DNA from: an uncultured Oscillospiraceae bacterium
GTDB taxonomy: Bacteria > Bacillota > Clostridia > Oscillospirales > Ruminococcaceae
Length of the DNA: 17,313 nt
Reading direction: 5' to 3'
Assembly: GCA_902489475.1 (NCBI GenBank)
Contig: CABUAH010000044.1
Coordinates: 1 to 17,313, forward strand
Every line of letters begins with the position of its first letter. Position 1 is the stretch's first letter. The notes under the pieces were generated by a model. It worked only from the letters and a program-made list of their open reading frames with translations, was not told the DNA's origin and ran no database searches. This document shows, piece after piece, positions 6,839 to 13,821 of the stretch. The translations under genes and the position numbers were made by a program.

Positions 6839-7903
6839 ATGCTTTGTTTAGATGAGTTTTTATCTTTGGAGTCCTCATGGGAAAGACTTAAAAATGCGGA
6901 CAAGCCCATATACATTTACGGAATGGGTGACGGCTGTTTAAAGCTTATGAAGCAGTTTGAGCGCTTCGGTATAGATGTAAGTGGAATTTTTGCTAGCGAT
7001 GAGTTTGTGAGAGGACACAGCTTTTTGGGCTATAAGGTTCAAAAGCTGTCCGAGGTCGAGGCACAAAACGATGATTTCGTAATTGTTTTGGCTTTTGCCG
7101 CAGGATATAAAGAATTAATTGATAAAATAGACCGTATAGCTTTGTCACATGAGCTTATTATGCCCGATACGGCGGTATACGGCGGAGAGCCGTTTTTAAA
7201 GGAAACCTTGGAGCAAAACCTTGATAAGGCTTGTTTAGTTTATGAAAGACTTTACGATGAAACGTCAAGACTTGTTTTTAAAAATGTTTTAAAATACAAA
7301 ATTACAGGTGATATAAGCTATTTGAAATCCTGTGAAACAATACCTGATGAGGCTTATTTGAACATTTTGAAGCCAAGCGGAAAAGAGATTTATGTTGATC
7401 TCGGAGCGTATACGGGAGATACTGTTAAGGAATATTTGTCCTTTGCAAACGGTTATGAGAGAATATATGCTGTAGAGCCGAACGGACGCAATTTCAGAAA
7501 GCTGAGCGAGTATTTAAGTGTGCTTGACAACGCAGAAGCTATAAATGCTGCTGCATGGGAGAGCGACGGAGAGCTTTACTTTACAAAGGGCGGCGGACGT
7601 CAGGCGAAAATCGAGCAAAAAGGTGTTTTGACTAAAGCCATAAGCGTCGATTCACTTTTGGGATCGGGCAGAGCAGATTACATAAAATACGATGTCGAGG
7701 GAGAGGAAAAAAGCGCTTTAAGAGGAAGTGAGAAAACAATTAAAACTTACTCACCGAAGCTTTGCGTTGCAGTTTATCATAAGCTTTTGGATATGTTTGA
7801 TTTGCCGCTTGAGATTTTAAGGCTTAATCCCGATTATAAGCTTTATATGCGCCACTTTCCGTATTACCCTGCATGGGAAACTAATTTGTTTGCGGTTAAG
7901 TAA
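6839..7903 (+). CDS. FkbM-family SAM-dependent methyltransferase
   Basis: In this 354-residue protein, residues 20-115 form a Rossmann-like domain (PIYIYGMGDGCLKLM, then VIVLAFAAGY), as seen in many surface-glycan-associated FkbM proteins. The methyltransferase domain follows from about 180, with the SAM-binding motif VDLGAYTGD (186-194), the acidic AVEPNGRNF (211-219) and the FkbM signature IKYDVEGEEKSALRG (282-296). FkbM enzymes O-methylate hydroxyl groups, often on sugars; the substrate here is unknown. There are two bases between the upstream stop and this ATG, so the genes are probably translationally coupled. It is the last gene of the operon. Confidence 0.85.
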   Translation: MLCLDEFLSLESSWERLKNADKPIYIYGMGDGCLKLMKQFERFGIDVSGIFASDEFVRGHSFLGYKVQKLSEVEAQNDDFVIVLAFAAGYKELIDKIDRIALSHELIMPDTAVYGGEPFLKETLEQNLDKACLVYERLYDETSRLVFKNVLKYKITGDISYLKSCETIPDEAYLNILKPSGKEIYVDLGAYTGDTVKEYLSFANGYERIYAVEPNGRNFRKLSEYLSVLDNAEAINAAAWESDGELYFTKGGGRQAKIEQKGVLTKAISVDSLLGSGRADYIKYDVEGEEKSALRGSEKTIKTYSPKLCVAVYHKLLDMFDLPLEILRLNPDYKLYMRHFPYYPAWETNLFAVK

Positions 7904-7905
7904 TT

Positions 7906-7950
7906 GACGATTGATAATTGATAATGGAAACGGGCAATTTCTTCGACATA
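7906..7950. repeat. AT-rich interspersed repeat before the toxin cassette
   Basis: Short reiterated TTGATAATTGATAATGG-type units start right after the FkbM stop. The related forms AATTGACAATGG and AATTGACAACGG occur at 17128-17139 and 17212-17223, and AATTGACAACTG at 8299-8310. From 7930 the sequence also aligns with 17220 onward, so the dispersed repeat includes the toxin promoter. Confidence 0.6.
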
Positions 7951-7952
7951 AT

Positions 7953-7993
7953 TTGACAAAAAACAACCCTTGTGATAATATAGTCACAAGGGT
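7953..7993 (+). promoter_or_regulatory. Toxin promoter with palindrome across the -10
   Basis: A perfect TTGACA (7953-7958) is followed after 17 bases by TAATAT (7976-7981), preceded by an extended -10 TG (7973-7974). The -10 sits in the loop of a perfect 10-bp inverted repeat, ACCCTTGTGA (7966-7975) and TCACAAGGGT (7984-7993). The same arrangement, with nine-base arms, recurs at 17257-17283. Transcription should start near 7988, so only the right arm is in the mRNA; the palindrome is more likely a protein site or structural DNA than an RNA hairpin. Confidence 0.75.
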
Positions 7994-8017
7994 GTCTGCA
8001 TTAACGGTAGGCGGTTT

Positions 8018-8034
8018 CTCCCGCAAGGGAGGTG
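8018..8034 (+). promoter_or_regulatory. 5' UTR hairpin sequestering the toxin ribosome binding site
   Basis: CTCCC (8018-8022) pairs with GGGAG (8027-8031) across a GCAA tetraloop of the stable GNRA class. The right arm is part of GGAGGTGAT (8028-8036), a full nine-base match to the 16S rRNA anti-Shine-Dalgarno end, eight bases before the ATG. A second contact, GGTT (8013-8016) with AACC (8037-8040), could extend the fold up to the start codon. Hidden ribosome binding sites are common in type I toxin mRNAs. Confidence 0.7.
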
Positions 8035-8040
8035 ATAACC

Positions 8041-8130
8041 ATGGTTACATATTCGGATTTGTTTTTATTCGCTAGTGTAATTATAAGCGTTATCTCTCTA
8101 TGTTGCTTCATATTTTACAGCAAAAAATAG
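8041..8130 (+). CDS. Holin-like membrane toxin of a type I toxin-antitoxin module
   Basis: This is a 29-codon reading frame. The product begins MVTYSDLFLF, has one hydrophobic segment over about residues 7-26 and ends in the basic tail YSKK. This fits the Firmicute putative holin-like toxin families (TxpA/BsrG/Fst superfamily), small peptides that insert in the membrane and collapse the potential or disturb the envelope. Support is strong: consensus promoter, near-perfect ribosome binding site in a hairpin, terminator, and a convergent antisense promoter. The leader is repeated with about 90% identity at 17220-17313. Toxicity is inferred from the family and architecture. It is too short for most gene callers. 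Confidence 0.82.
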   Translation: MVTYSDLFLFASVIISVISLCCFIFYSKK

Positions 8131-8153
8131 AGTCTTTGTTTTTATAAAATAAA

Positions 8154-8195
8154 GAAATAACCGCCTAAACTTTTTCCGGAGTTAGCGGTTATTTC
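8154..8195. terminator. Terminator hairpin between convergent toxin and antisense transcripts
   Basis: An 11-bp perfect inverted repeat GAAATAACCGC (8154-8164) and GCGGTTATTTC (8185-8195) has a 20-base centre that adds a few inner pairs. Read on the minus strand it is followed by TTTATTTTATAAAAAC, so it should end the antisense RNA near 8145. On the plus strand no T-run follows, so it may only stabilise the toxin 3' UTR. Confidence 0.75.
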
Positions 8196-8208
8196 CAACC
8201 TAAAACTC

Positions 8209-8239
8209 GGGAGAAACCGCTTATCGCAGGCTCCCTTTT
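8209..8239 (+). terminator. Candidate terminator of the toxin mRNA
   Basis: GGGAG (8209-8213) pairs with CTCCC (8231-8235), with inner pairs CCGC to GC-A-GG around TTATC, followed by TTTTC. It lies at the 3' limit of the toxin unit, just where the antisense RNA should start. Short T-run, so moderate confidence. Confidence 0.5.
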
Positions 8240-8246
8240 CACTTAT

Positions 8247-8274
8247 ATTATAGCATATCTTTAGCTTTTGTCAA
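8247..8274 (-). promoter_or_regulatory. Strong minus-strand promoter of the antisense RNA
   Basis: Read on the minus strand, TTGACA (8274 to 8269) and TATAAT (8252 to 8247) are both perfect, with a 16-base spacer. It faces the toxin gene. An antitoxin promoter stronger than the toxin promoter is what a type I module needs. Confidence 0.85.
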
Positions 8275-8323
8275 GAACATTTCAATTCGGAATTAATCAA
8301 TTGACAACTGAAAATTAAATTCT

Positions 8324-8364
8324 TCCGCAGAGGAAATTCAAGCGTTTTCTCTGCGGATTTTTTT
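8324..8364 (+). terminator. Rho-independent terminator upstream of recG
   Basis: A 13-pair stem (TCCGCAGAGGAAA with TTTTCTCTGCGGA, one G-T pair), loop TTCAAGCG, is followed by seven T. It isolates the recG operon from upstream plus-strand transcription. Confidence 0.9.
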
Positions 8365-8368
8365 ATGA

Positions 8369-8397
8369 TTGTTTTTTTTATCTCTTTATGGTAAAAT
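8369..8397 (+). promoter_or_regulatory. Probable promoter of the recG operon
   Basis: TTGTTT (8369-8374) is separated by 17 bases from TAAAAT (8392-8397), which is preceded by an extended -10 TGG. It sits between the terminator and the recG ribosome binding site. Confidence 0.65.
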
Positions 8398-8430
8398 AAA
8401 TTAAAATATATTTTACGGGGAGTGGAGAAA

Positions 8431-10464
8431 ATGCAGCTGGAGTTAAACGACAACGTAACCTATTTAAAAGGCGTAGGTCCAAAGCGTGCAGAAAACTATA
8501 AAAAGCTTTCTGTTAAAACTGTAAAAGATCTGCTGTATCATTTTCCGAGAAATTATATTGATCTTACCTCCCCGACAATGATAAAGGATACTCAAATCGG
8601 AGAAACTTATGCTGTTGCAGGACGGGTAGTAAAAAAGCTGCCTCCTGCGAGAATAAGAAAGGGAATGACAATATTTAAGGCAGTATTTACCGATGATGAG
8701 GAGGACTTAACTTTAATAATTTATAACAGTGAGTATCTCTTTAACTCTCTTATCTTAGGCGAGCCTATTATCCTTTACGGAAAGATTTCGGGAAACATGA
8801 TAAGAAAAGAAATGAGTTCTCCGACGATATTTAAAATAGATGCTGGTGCAAATATGCAGCCGGTTTATCCTATGACAGAGGGGATTACGCAAAGCCTTGT
8901 CAGAGAGAATATAAAAAGTGCGCTTTCACTTTTAAACGGCAGAATTTATGAGCCTGTCCCAAGCAGTATATTAAAAAAGCATGAGCTTTGTTCTTTGCCG
9001 TATGCGCTTTATAATATTCATTTTCCTAAAGATAATTACAGCTTTAATACGGCGAAAAGACGTCTTGTTTTTGATGAGCTTTTAACGCTCGGACTCGGAA
9101 TGTTAATGCTTAAGGGGAGAAACAGAGAGCAAACTCCGAACAGGCTTGCAAACGCCGATATTGATGACTTTTATAAAAGCCTTCCGTTCTCATTTACCGA
9201 GTGTCAGAGGAAGTCTATTGACGAATGCATTTTTGATATGAAAAAGGATTTTCCGATGAACAGGCTTTTGCAGGGAGATGTCGGAAGCGGCAAAACTGCG
9301 GTTGCGGCAGCAGTGAGCTATTTTGTATTCAAAAACAAAAAGCAGACGGCTTTAATGGCACCGACAGAGATTTTAGCATCTCAGCATTATGAAACCTTTA
9401 AGACCTTTTTAGAGCCATTAGGTGTTAATGTCGGACTTTTAGTAGGCTCTCTTACTCCGAAGCAAAAAGGTGAGATGTATCAAAAAATTCAAGACGGCGA
9501 GATAGATGTTATAGTAGGTACTCAGGCGCTTTATCAACAAAGCGTAAGTTTTTGTGATTTGGCGTTTGTAATTACTGATGAACAGCATCGATTTGGAGTT
9601 GATCAAAGAGCATCTCTTTCTAAAAAAGGAATTAATCCTCATGTGCTTGTTATGTCGGCAACTCCGATTCCGAGAACGCTTGCACTTATGATTTACGGAG
9701 ATCTCGATATATCGGTTCTAAACGAGCTTCCCAAAGGACGGCAGAAAATACAAACCTATGCTGTTACGGGAAAGCTCCGTAAGAGGGCATACGGCTTTAT
9801 AAAAAAAGAGCTTGACAAAGGGCATCAGGCATATATTGTCTGCCCTATGATAGAAGAAAATGAGTCGGGGCTGAAAAGCGTTAAAGCGTATGCAGAAAAC
9901 TTGGCGGTTGATGATTTTTCGGGATATACTATAGGACTTTTGCACGGTAAGATGAAATCGGCTGAAAAGGAAAAAATAATGACTCGCTTTAAATTCGGAG
10001 AGATAGACGTTTTGGTATCAACCACAGTAGTTGAAGTAGGAGTAGATGTTTCGAATGCAACGGCTATTATGATAGAAAACTCAGAGCGGTTCGGACTTTC
10101 TCAGCTGCATCAGCTGAGGGGAAGAGTTGGACGTGGCAGCGAGCAGTCATACTGCATTTTAGTGACAGATAATCCTACCGAGGATTGTAAAAAGCGGCTT
10201 AAGATAATGTCCGAGGTTTCAGACGGCTTTGAGCTTTCAAGACAGGATCTCAAGATGCGTGGACCGGGAGATTTTTTCGGTTCAAAGCAGCATGGACTTC
10301 CAAAGCTTAAAATTGCAGATATGTCTGAGGATATAGAGGTTTTAAAGGATGCTCAGGAGGAAGCAAAGATAATTTTTGAAAGCGATCCGAATCTTAAAAG
10401 GCCTGAAAACAAAGGCTTGAAAACGCTTATAAATGAGCTTTTTGAAAGACAATATGAAAACTGA
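8431..10464 (+). CDS. recG: ATP-dependent DNA helicase RecG
   Basis: The 677-residue protein remodels stalled replication forks and branches Holliday junctions. The N-terminal wedge and OB-fold begin with YLKGVGPKRAENYKKL (about 11-26). Helicase motif I is GDVGSGKT (282-289), motif II is DEQH (383-386), then SATPIPRT and the C-terminal QLRGRVGRG motif. Length is normal for the family. The ATG at 8431 has GGAG (8419-8422) eight bases upstream; the in-frame GTG at 8422 overlaps that site and is less likely. It is first gene of the repair and tRNA-modification operon, followed by a LUD gene after 20 bases. Confidence 0.95.
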   Translation: MQLELNDNVTYLKGVGPKRAENYKKLSVKTVKDLLYHFPRNYIDLTSPTMIKDTQIGETYAVAGRVVKKLPPARIRKGMTIFKAVFTDDEEDLTLIIYNSEYLFNSLILGEPIILYGKISGNMIRKEMSSPTIFKIDAGANMQPVYPMTEGITQSLVRENIKSALSLLNGRIYEPVPSSILKKHELCSLPYALYNIHFPKDNYSFNTAKRRLVFDELLTLGLGMLMLKGRNREQTPNRLANADIDDFYKSLPFSFTECQRKSIDECIFDMKKDFPMNRLLQGDVGSGKTAVAAAVSYFVFKNKKQTALMAPTEILASQHYETFKTFLEPLGVNVGLLVGSLTPKQKGEMYQKIQDGEIDVIVGTQALYQQSVSFCDLAFVITDEQHRFGVDQRASLSKKGINPHVLVMSATPIPRTLALMIYGDLDISVLNELPKGRQKIQTYAVTGKLRKRAYGFIKKELDKGHQAYIVCPMIEENESGLKSVKAYAENLAVDDFSGYTIGLLHGKMKSAEKEKIMTRFKFGEIDVLVSTTVVEVGVDVSNATAIMIENSERFGLSQLHQLRGRVGRGSEQSYCILVTDNPTEDCKKRLKIMSEVSDGFELSRQDLKMRGPGDFFGSKQHGLPKLKIADMSEDIEVLKDAQEEAKIIFESDPNLKRPENKGLKTLINELFERQYEN

Positions 10465-10484
10465 TTTTAGGAGGATATACCACG

Positions 10485-11135
10485 ATGAATGAGGGAATTT
10501 TAGAACTTATGGAGAACGCAAAAAAAGCGCTTGAGGAAAACAACATTTCGGCTTTTATTGCAAAAAACAGCGATGAAGCGGTAGAGATCGCAAGAAGCCT
10601 GATTAAAACAGGTGAAACAATTTCGTTCGGCGGCTCACAGTCAATAAAGCAGTCGGGAGTTATGGATATGCTTATGTCGGGGGATTATAACGTACTTGAT
10701 CGCTCAAAATGTCAGACACGAGAGGAAACCGAAGAGCTTTACAGAAAAAGCTTTTTCGCTGACAGCTATTTTTGTTCATCAAACGCCGTTACTTTAAACG
10801 GTGAACTCTATAATGTTGACGGAAATTCAAACAGAGTTGCGGCAATTTGTTACGGTCCGAAATCGGTAGTGATGATTGTCGGTTATAATAAGATAGTAAA
10901 AAATCTTGACGAGGCGGTAAAAAGAGTAAAAACAATAGCAGCGCCATGCAATACGAAAAGGCTTGACTGTCAGACTTACTGTTTAAAGACCGGCGAATGT
11001 ATAGGAATTAACGGTGATATGCCGACCGGCTGTAAAAGTGACGGCAGGGTTTGCTGCAATTATGTAGTAAGCGCAAGACAAAGACATAAGGGAAGAATAA
11101 AAGTAATACTTGTAGGTGAAGAATTGGGGTATTAA
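10485..11135 (+). CDS. LUD-domain (lactate utilization type) protein
   Basis: This 216-residue protein matches the LUD/DUF162 family by the SFGGSQSIKQSGVMD segment (47-61), the NAVTLNGELYNVDG strand-turn (100-113) and GPKSVVMIVGYNKI (124-137). The C-terminal end holds a cysteine cluster (C155, C162, C166, C172, C183, C190, C191) around CLKTGEC and GRVCCN, as in family members with TG-C and RICN motifs. Here 10 residues separate C172 and C183, where many relatives have two or three. The cysteines may bind metal or an iron-sulfur cluster. No lldEF/lutAB partners are nearby, so a role in lactate oxidation is not supported by context. Ribosome binding site AGGAGG precedes the ATG. Confidence 0.82.
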   Translation: MNEGILELMENAKKALEENNISAFIAKNSDEAVEIARSLIKTGETISFGGSQSIKQSGVMDMLMSGDYNVLDRSKCQTREETEELYRKSFFADSYFCSSNAVTLNGELYNVDGNSNRVAAICYGPKSVVMIVGYNKIVKNLDEAVKRVKTIAAPCNTKRLDCQTYCLKTGECIGINGDMPTGCKSDGRVCCNYVVSARQRHKGRIKVILVGEELGY

Positions 11136-11147
11136 GGAGGAAAGCCT

Positions 11148-12857
11148 ATGACTGCTCAAAAACGCATAGAAGAAGTAAGACCTATAATTGACCTGATTTA
11201 CCCAAATGAGGAGAAGAAACGGCTTATGGTCGAGCGGAGCTTTTCGCTTTCAAAGCTGCCTGAGGATTATATCTCAAATCTTGAAATATCCTCACTATGC
11301 GAGCTTTTTTGTCCGAGAAATCAATATTTTTGCCAAAAGATTTTAACTGAGCTATGCGACGATGCAGAAATCATTAAGTATCGTCAGGACGCTTTAGAGG
11401 ATTTTTTAAACGTAAAAAAGCTTATGCCGGTTCTTTACGAAACTATAAGTGAAATGCTTACAAACGACAGAACAAACATTCACAATATCGATTCGGTTCA
11501 AAGCTTTACGGCGCTCAACGGACAGATAAACGCACTCGACTGTTATATAGGCTGTATTGACAGACTTCGTGAGTTTTTTGAGCAAAACAAGCAAAATATA
11601 AAATCAGAGGCTATAAACAAGCTCTTTTCACATTTTGAGAAGATATATTTCTCGGATGACTATACGTTTTTAAAGCAATGTATGGCAGAGCTTCATGCAG
11701 CTCTTGACAACAGAATAAGAAGCGTTACAGTTGCTATTAATTTTGACGAGGAGATGCTTCCTGTTTCAGCCGGAATAGTCGGTTATTCCACAAAGCCGGC
11801 AGGAGTCAAGCCCAGCGTTTTTGACAAAATAATATACAGAGGAGCAGAGTTTCCGGAACAGACGGTCAAGGGAAAGCTTTATACAAAATATATTCCGAGA
11901 AAGTCGATAAACAGAGATACAGACTTAAACGAAATCGATAAGGCGATTTTTGATGAGCTTGAAAAAATAACGGATAAGTATTTAAGAACGCTTTCCGATG
12001 CATTGGTGTCTTATAAGGCGATAGGCTTCAATGAGATATATGCGTTAGAAACTCAGCTTGATTTTTATGACGGAGTAGTTCGTTTTATCGAAGCGGTACA
12101 GGCAAGAGGCATTGAAATGTGCCGTCCAGAAATTTTGCCGTCTGAGGATAGAATATTTGAGGCAAAGGGCCTTTTTGATGTTGCATTTTATAAGAGAATA
12201 ACCGGAATAGAGCATAACAAAAAGGGCGATGATTTAATAGTCAGAAATGATATTATATTTGACGATTCTGCTCGTTTTTATATACTGACTGGCGCAAACA
12301 ACGGTGGAAAAACAACATTTGTAAGAGCGATAGGAATTTGTCAGGTGTTGTGTCAGGCAGGACTTTATGCTCCTGCAAAAGGCTGTAAAATCTCTCTTTG
12401 CGACTACATTTATACGAATTTTCCCAAAGAGGAAGAGGTTGGTATCAATTCTTCACGTTTTACAACTGAGATAAAGGAATTTAAAGAGATAAGCAAAACT
12501 ATTACTAAAAACAGCTGGATTTTGATGAACGAGTCGATCCAGTCGACAACGCCGAAGGAGTGCGTTGAAATCGCAAGCGAGCTTGTAAGGATTTTTGCCA
12601 TAATCGGCGTAAGGGGGATTTTTGCAACTCACCTTACTGATTTAGCATTTTTGTGCGATGAGATGAACTTGGATAAGGACGTGCGCTCAGCGCTTAAAAG
12701 TATTGTTATGACAGTCGATGAGCAAACCGGTGAGAGAAAATATAAAATCAAAGAAGCCCTTCCGTCATCTGTAAGCTTTGCAAAAACAGTTTTTGAAAAG
12801 TTTGGAATAGACATTGAGTTAATCAGGGAGAATGCAAAACGGCATGAGAGAAATTAA
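11148..12857 (+). CDS. MutS-related ATPase lacking the mismatch-binding domain
   Basis: In this 569-residue protein, residues 1-330 are largely helical, like the MutS core/lever domains, without the N-terminal mismatch-reading domain (no phenylalanine-x-glutamate entry motif). The ATPase domain follows: IVRNDIIF (364-371, equivalent to the FVPND of MutS), Walker A GANNGGKTT (382-390), an ABC-like signature SRFTTEIKEF (437-446), Walker B WILMNES (457-463) and the FATH histidine loop (492-495). The Walker B aspartate is replaced by N461 while E462 is kept, and the GRGTS stretch of MutS is IQSTT. It is therefore neither MutS1 nor MutS2 (no Smr domain). The biological role is unknown. Ribosome binding site AAGGAGG lies 7 bases upstream; the gene overlaps the next one. 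Confidence 0.78.
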   Translation: MTAQKRIEEVRPIIDLIYPNEEKKRLMVERSFSLSKLPEDYISNLEISSLCELFCPRNQYFCQKILTELCDDAEIIKYRQDALEDFLNVKKLMPVLYETISEMLTNDRTNIHNIDSVQSFTALNGQINALDCYIGCIDRLREFFEQNKQNIKSEAINKLFSHFEKIYFSDDYTFLKQCMAELHAALDNRIRSVTVAINFDEEMLPVSAGIVGYSTKPAGVKPSVFDKIIYRGAEFPEQTVKGKLYTKYIPRKSINRDTDLNEIDKAIFDELEKITDKYLRTLSDALVSYKAIGFNEIYALETQLDFYDGVVRFIEAVQARGIEMCRPEILPSEDRIFEAKGLFDVAFYKRITGIEHNKKGDDLIVRNDIIFDDSARFYILTGANNGGKTTFVRAIGICQVLCQAGLYAPAKGCKISLCDYIYTNFPKEEEVGINSSRFTTEIKEFKEISKTITKNSWILMNESIQSTTPKECVEIASELVRIFAIIGVRGIFATHLTDLAFLCDEMNLDKDVRSALKSIVMTVDEQTGERKYKIKEALPSSVSFAKTVFEKFGIDIELIRENAKRHERN

Positions 12858-13821
12858 GATCGGAAATGTTATTATAAAAGGTAATGCAGCTCTTGCACCT
12901 ATGGCGTCGGTCGCCGACAGAGCGTACAGGGAAATGTGCAAGACACACGGCTGCGCTTATCTTACAAGCGAAATGATCTCGTCTAAGGGGCTTGTTTACG
13001 GAGATAAGAAAACGCCGAAGCTTTGCGAGATAACCGATTTTGAGCGACCTATGGCGCTTCAGCTTTTCGGAGAAGATCCGATTTTTATGGCAAAAGCCGC
13101 TGAGATGATACTCAAGTTTTCGCCGGATATAATTGATATAAACATGGGATGTCCCGTTCCGAAAATTGCCGGCAACGGAGCAGGCTCGGCGCTTATGAAA
13201 AATCCGAAAACTGCTGAGAAAATGGTTTTTGAAACAGTAAGGGCGGTAAATGTTCCTGTAACGGTAAAGATACGATCGGGCTGGGATGAGGAAAGCATTA
13301 ATGCTCCTGAGCTTGCCAAAAGACTTGAGCAGGCTGGAGCGGCGGCGATCACTGTTCATGCAAGAACAAAGGCACAGATGTATTCGGGAGCTGCTGATTG
13401 GTCGGTTATAAAAGACGTAAAATCAAGCGTTAAGATTCCTGTTATCGGAAACGGAGATATAAAGTGCGGAAGCGATGCTGATAAAATGTATCAGCAAACG
13501 GGCTGCGACTTTGTAACGCTTGGAAGAGCAAGCTATGGGAACCCGTTTGTATTTGATGAGATAAACAGTTTCTTTGACGGAGTCGAGCTTTGTCCGCCGC
13601 CACTCCAAGAACGAGTGGATACGATGATTTTACATACAAAAAAAATTGTCGAGTACAAAGGCGAGCGGCAGGGAATGAAAGAAGCAAGAAAAAATATAGC
13701 TTGGTACATAAAGGGCTTGCCTAATGCCGCTAAGCTGAGGGGCGAATGCGGAGGGCTTTCAAGGCTTGACGATCTTTACCGTATCAGCGATGAGATTTTG
13801 AAAAACGGAGAGGTTAAATGA
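12844..13821 (+). CDS. tRNA-dihydrouridine synthase (DusB-like)
   Basis: This flavin enzyme reduces specific uridines in tRNA. A TIM-barrel start LAPMASVADRAYR (17-29), the active-site INMGCPVPKIAGNGAGSALM (99-118) with catalytic C103, the VKIRSGWD strand (141-148), VHART, and the phosphate-binding VIGNGDI and TLGRASYGNP loops are present. The length (325 residues) is normal. Two in-frame ATGs are possible: 12832 lies one base after GGGAG and 12844 lies 13 bases after it. 12844 gives the usual family N-terminus and is chosen with reservation. The 5' end overlaps the MutS-like gene by 14 bases, implying coupled translation. Confidence 0.92.
   Translation: MREIKIGNVIIKGNAALAPMASVADRAYREMCKTHGCAYLTSEMISSKGLVYGDKKTPKLCEITDFERPMALQLFGEDPIFMAKAAEMILKFSPDIIDINMGCPVPKIAGNGAGSALMKNPKTAEKMVFETVRAVNVPVTVKIRSGWDEESINAPELAKRLEQAGAAAITVHARTKAQMYSGAADWSVIKDVKSSVKIPVIGNGDIKCGSDADKMYQQTGCDFVTLGRASYGNPFVFDEINSFFDGVELCPPPLQERVDTMILHTKKIVEYKGERQGMKEARKNIAWYIKGLPNAAKLRGECGGLSRLDDLYRISDEILKNGEVK

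Larger units (their letters stand above)
8145..8240 (-). ncRNA. Antisense RNA antitoxin (RatA/RNA II-like), predicted
   Basis: A consensus promoter on the minus strand predicts a start near 8240 and the hairpin at 8154-8195 gives an end near 8145, about 95 nt. It would be fully complementary to the toxin mRNA downstream of the stop codon, as for RatA on txpA in Bacillus. Its 5' region also contains GCGGTTTCTCCCG, the same sequence as the anti-Shine-Dalgarno arm of the toxin leader, so it could also pair in trans with the toxin ribosome binding site. No open reading frame of note is present. Confidence 0.72.

Noticed and set aside
12823..13359. Minus-strand reading frame of 178 codons opposite the dihydrouridine synthase gene.
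   Set aside because: It mirrors a conserved gene, is rich in Arg/Ser/His as expected of a shadow frame, and has no recognisable domain.
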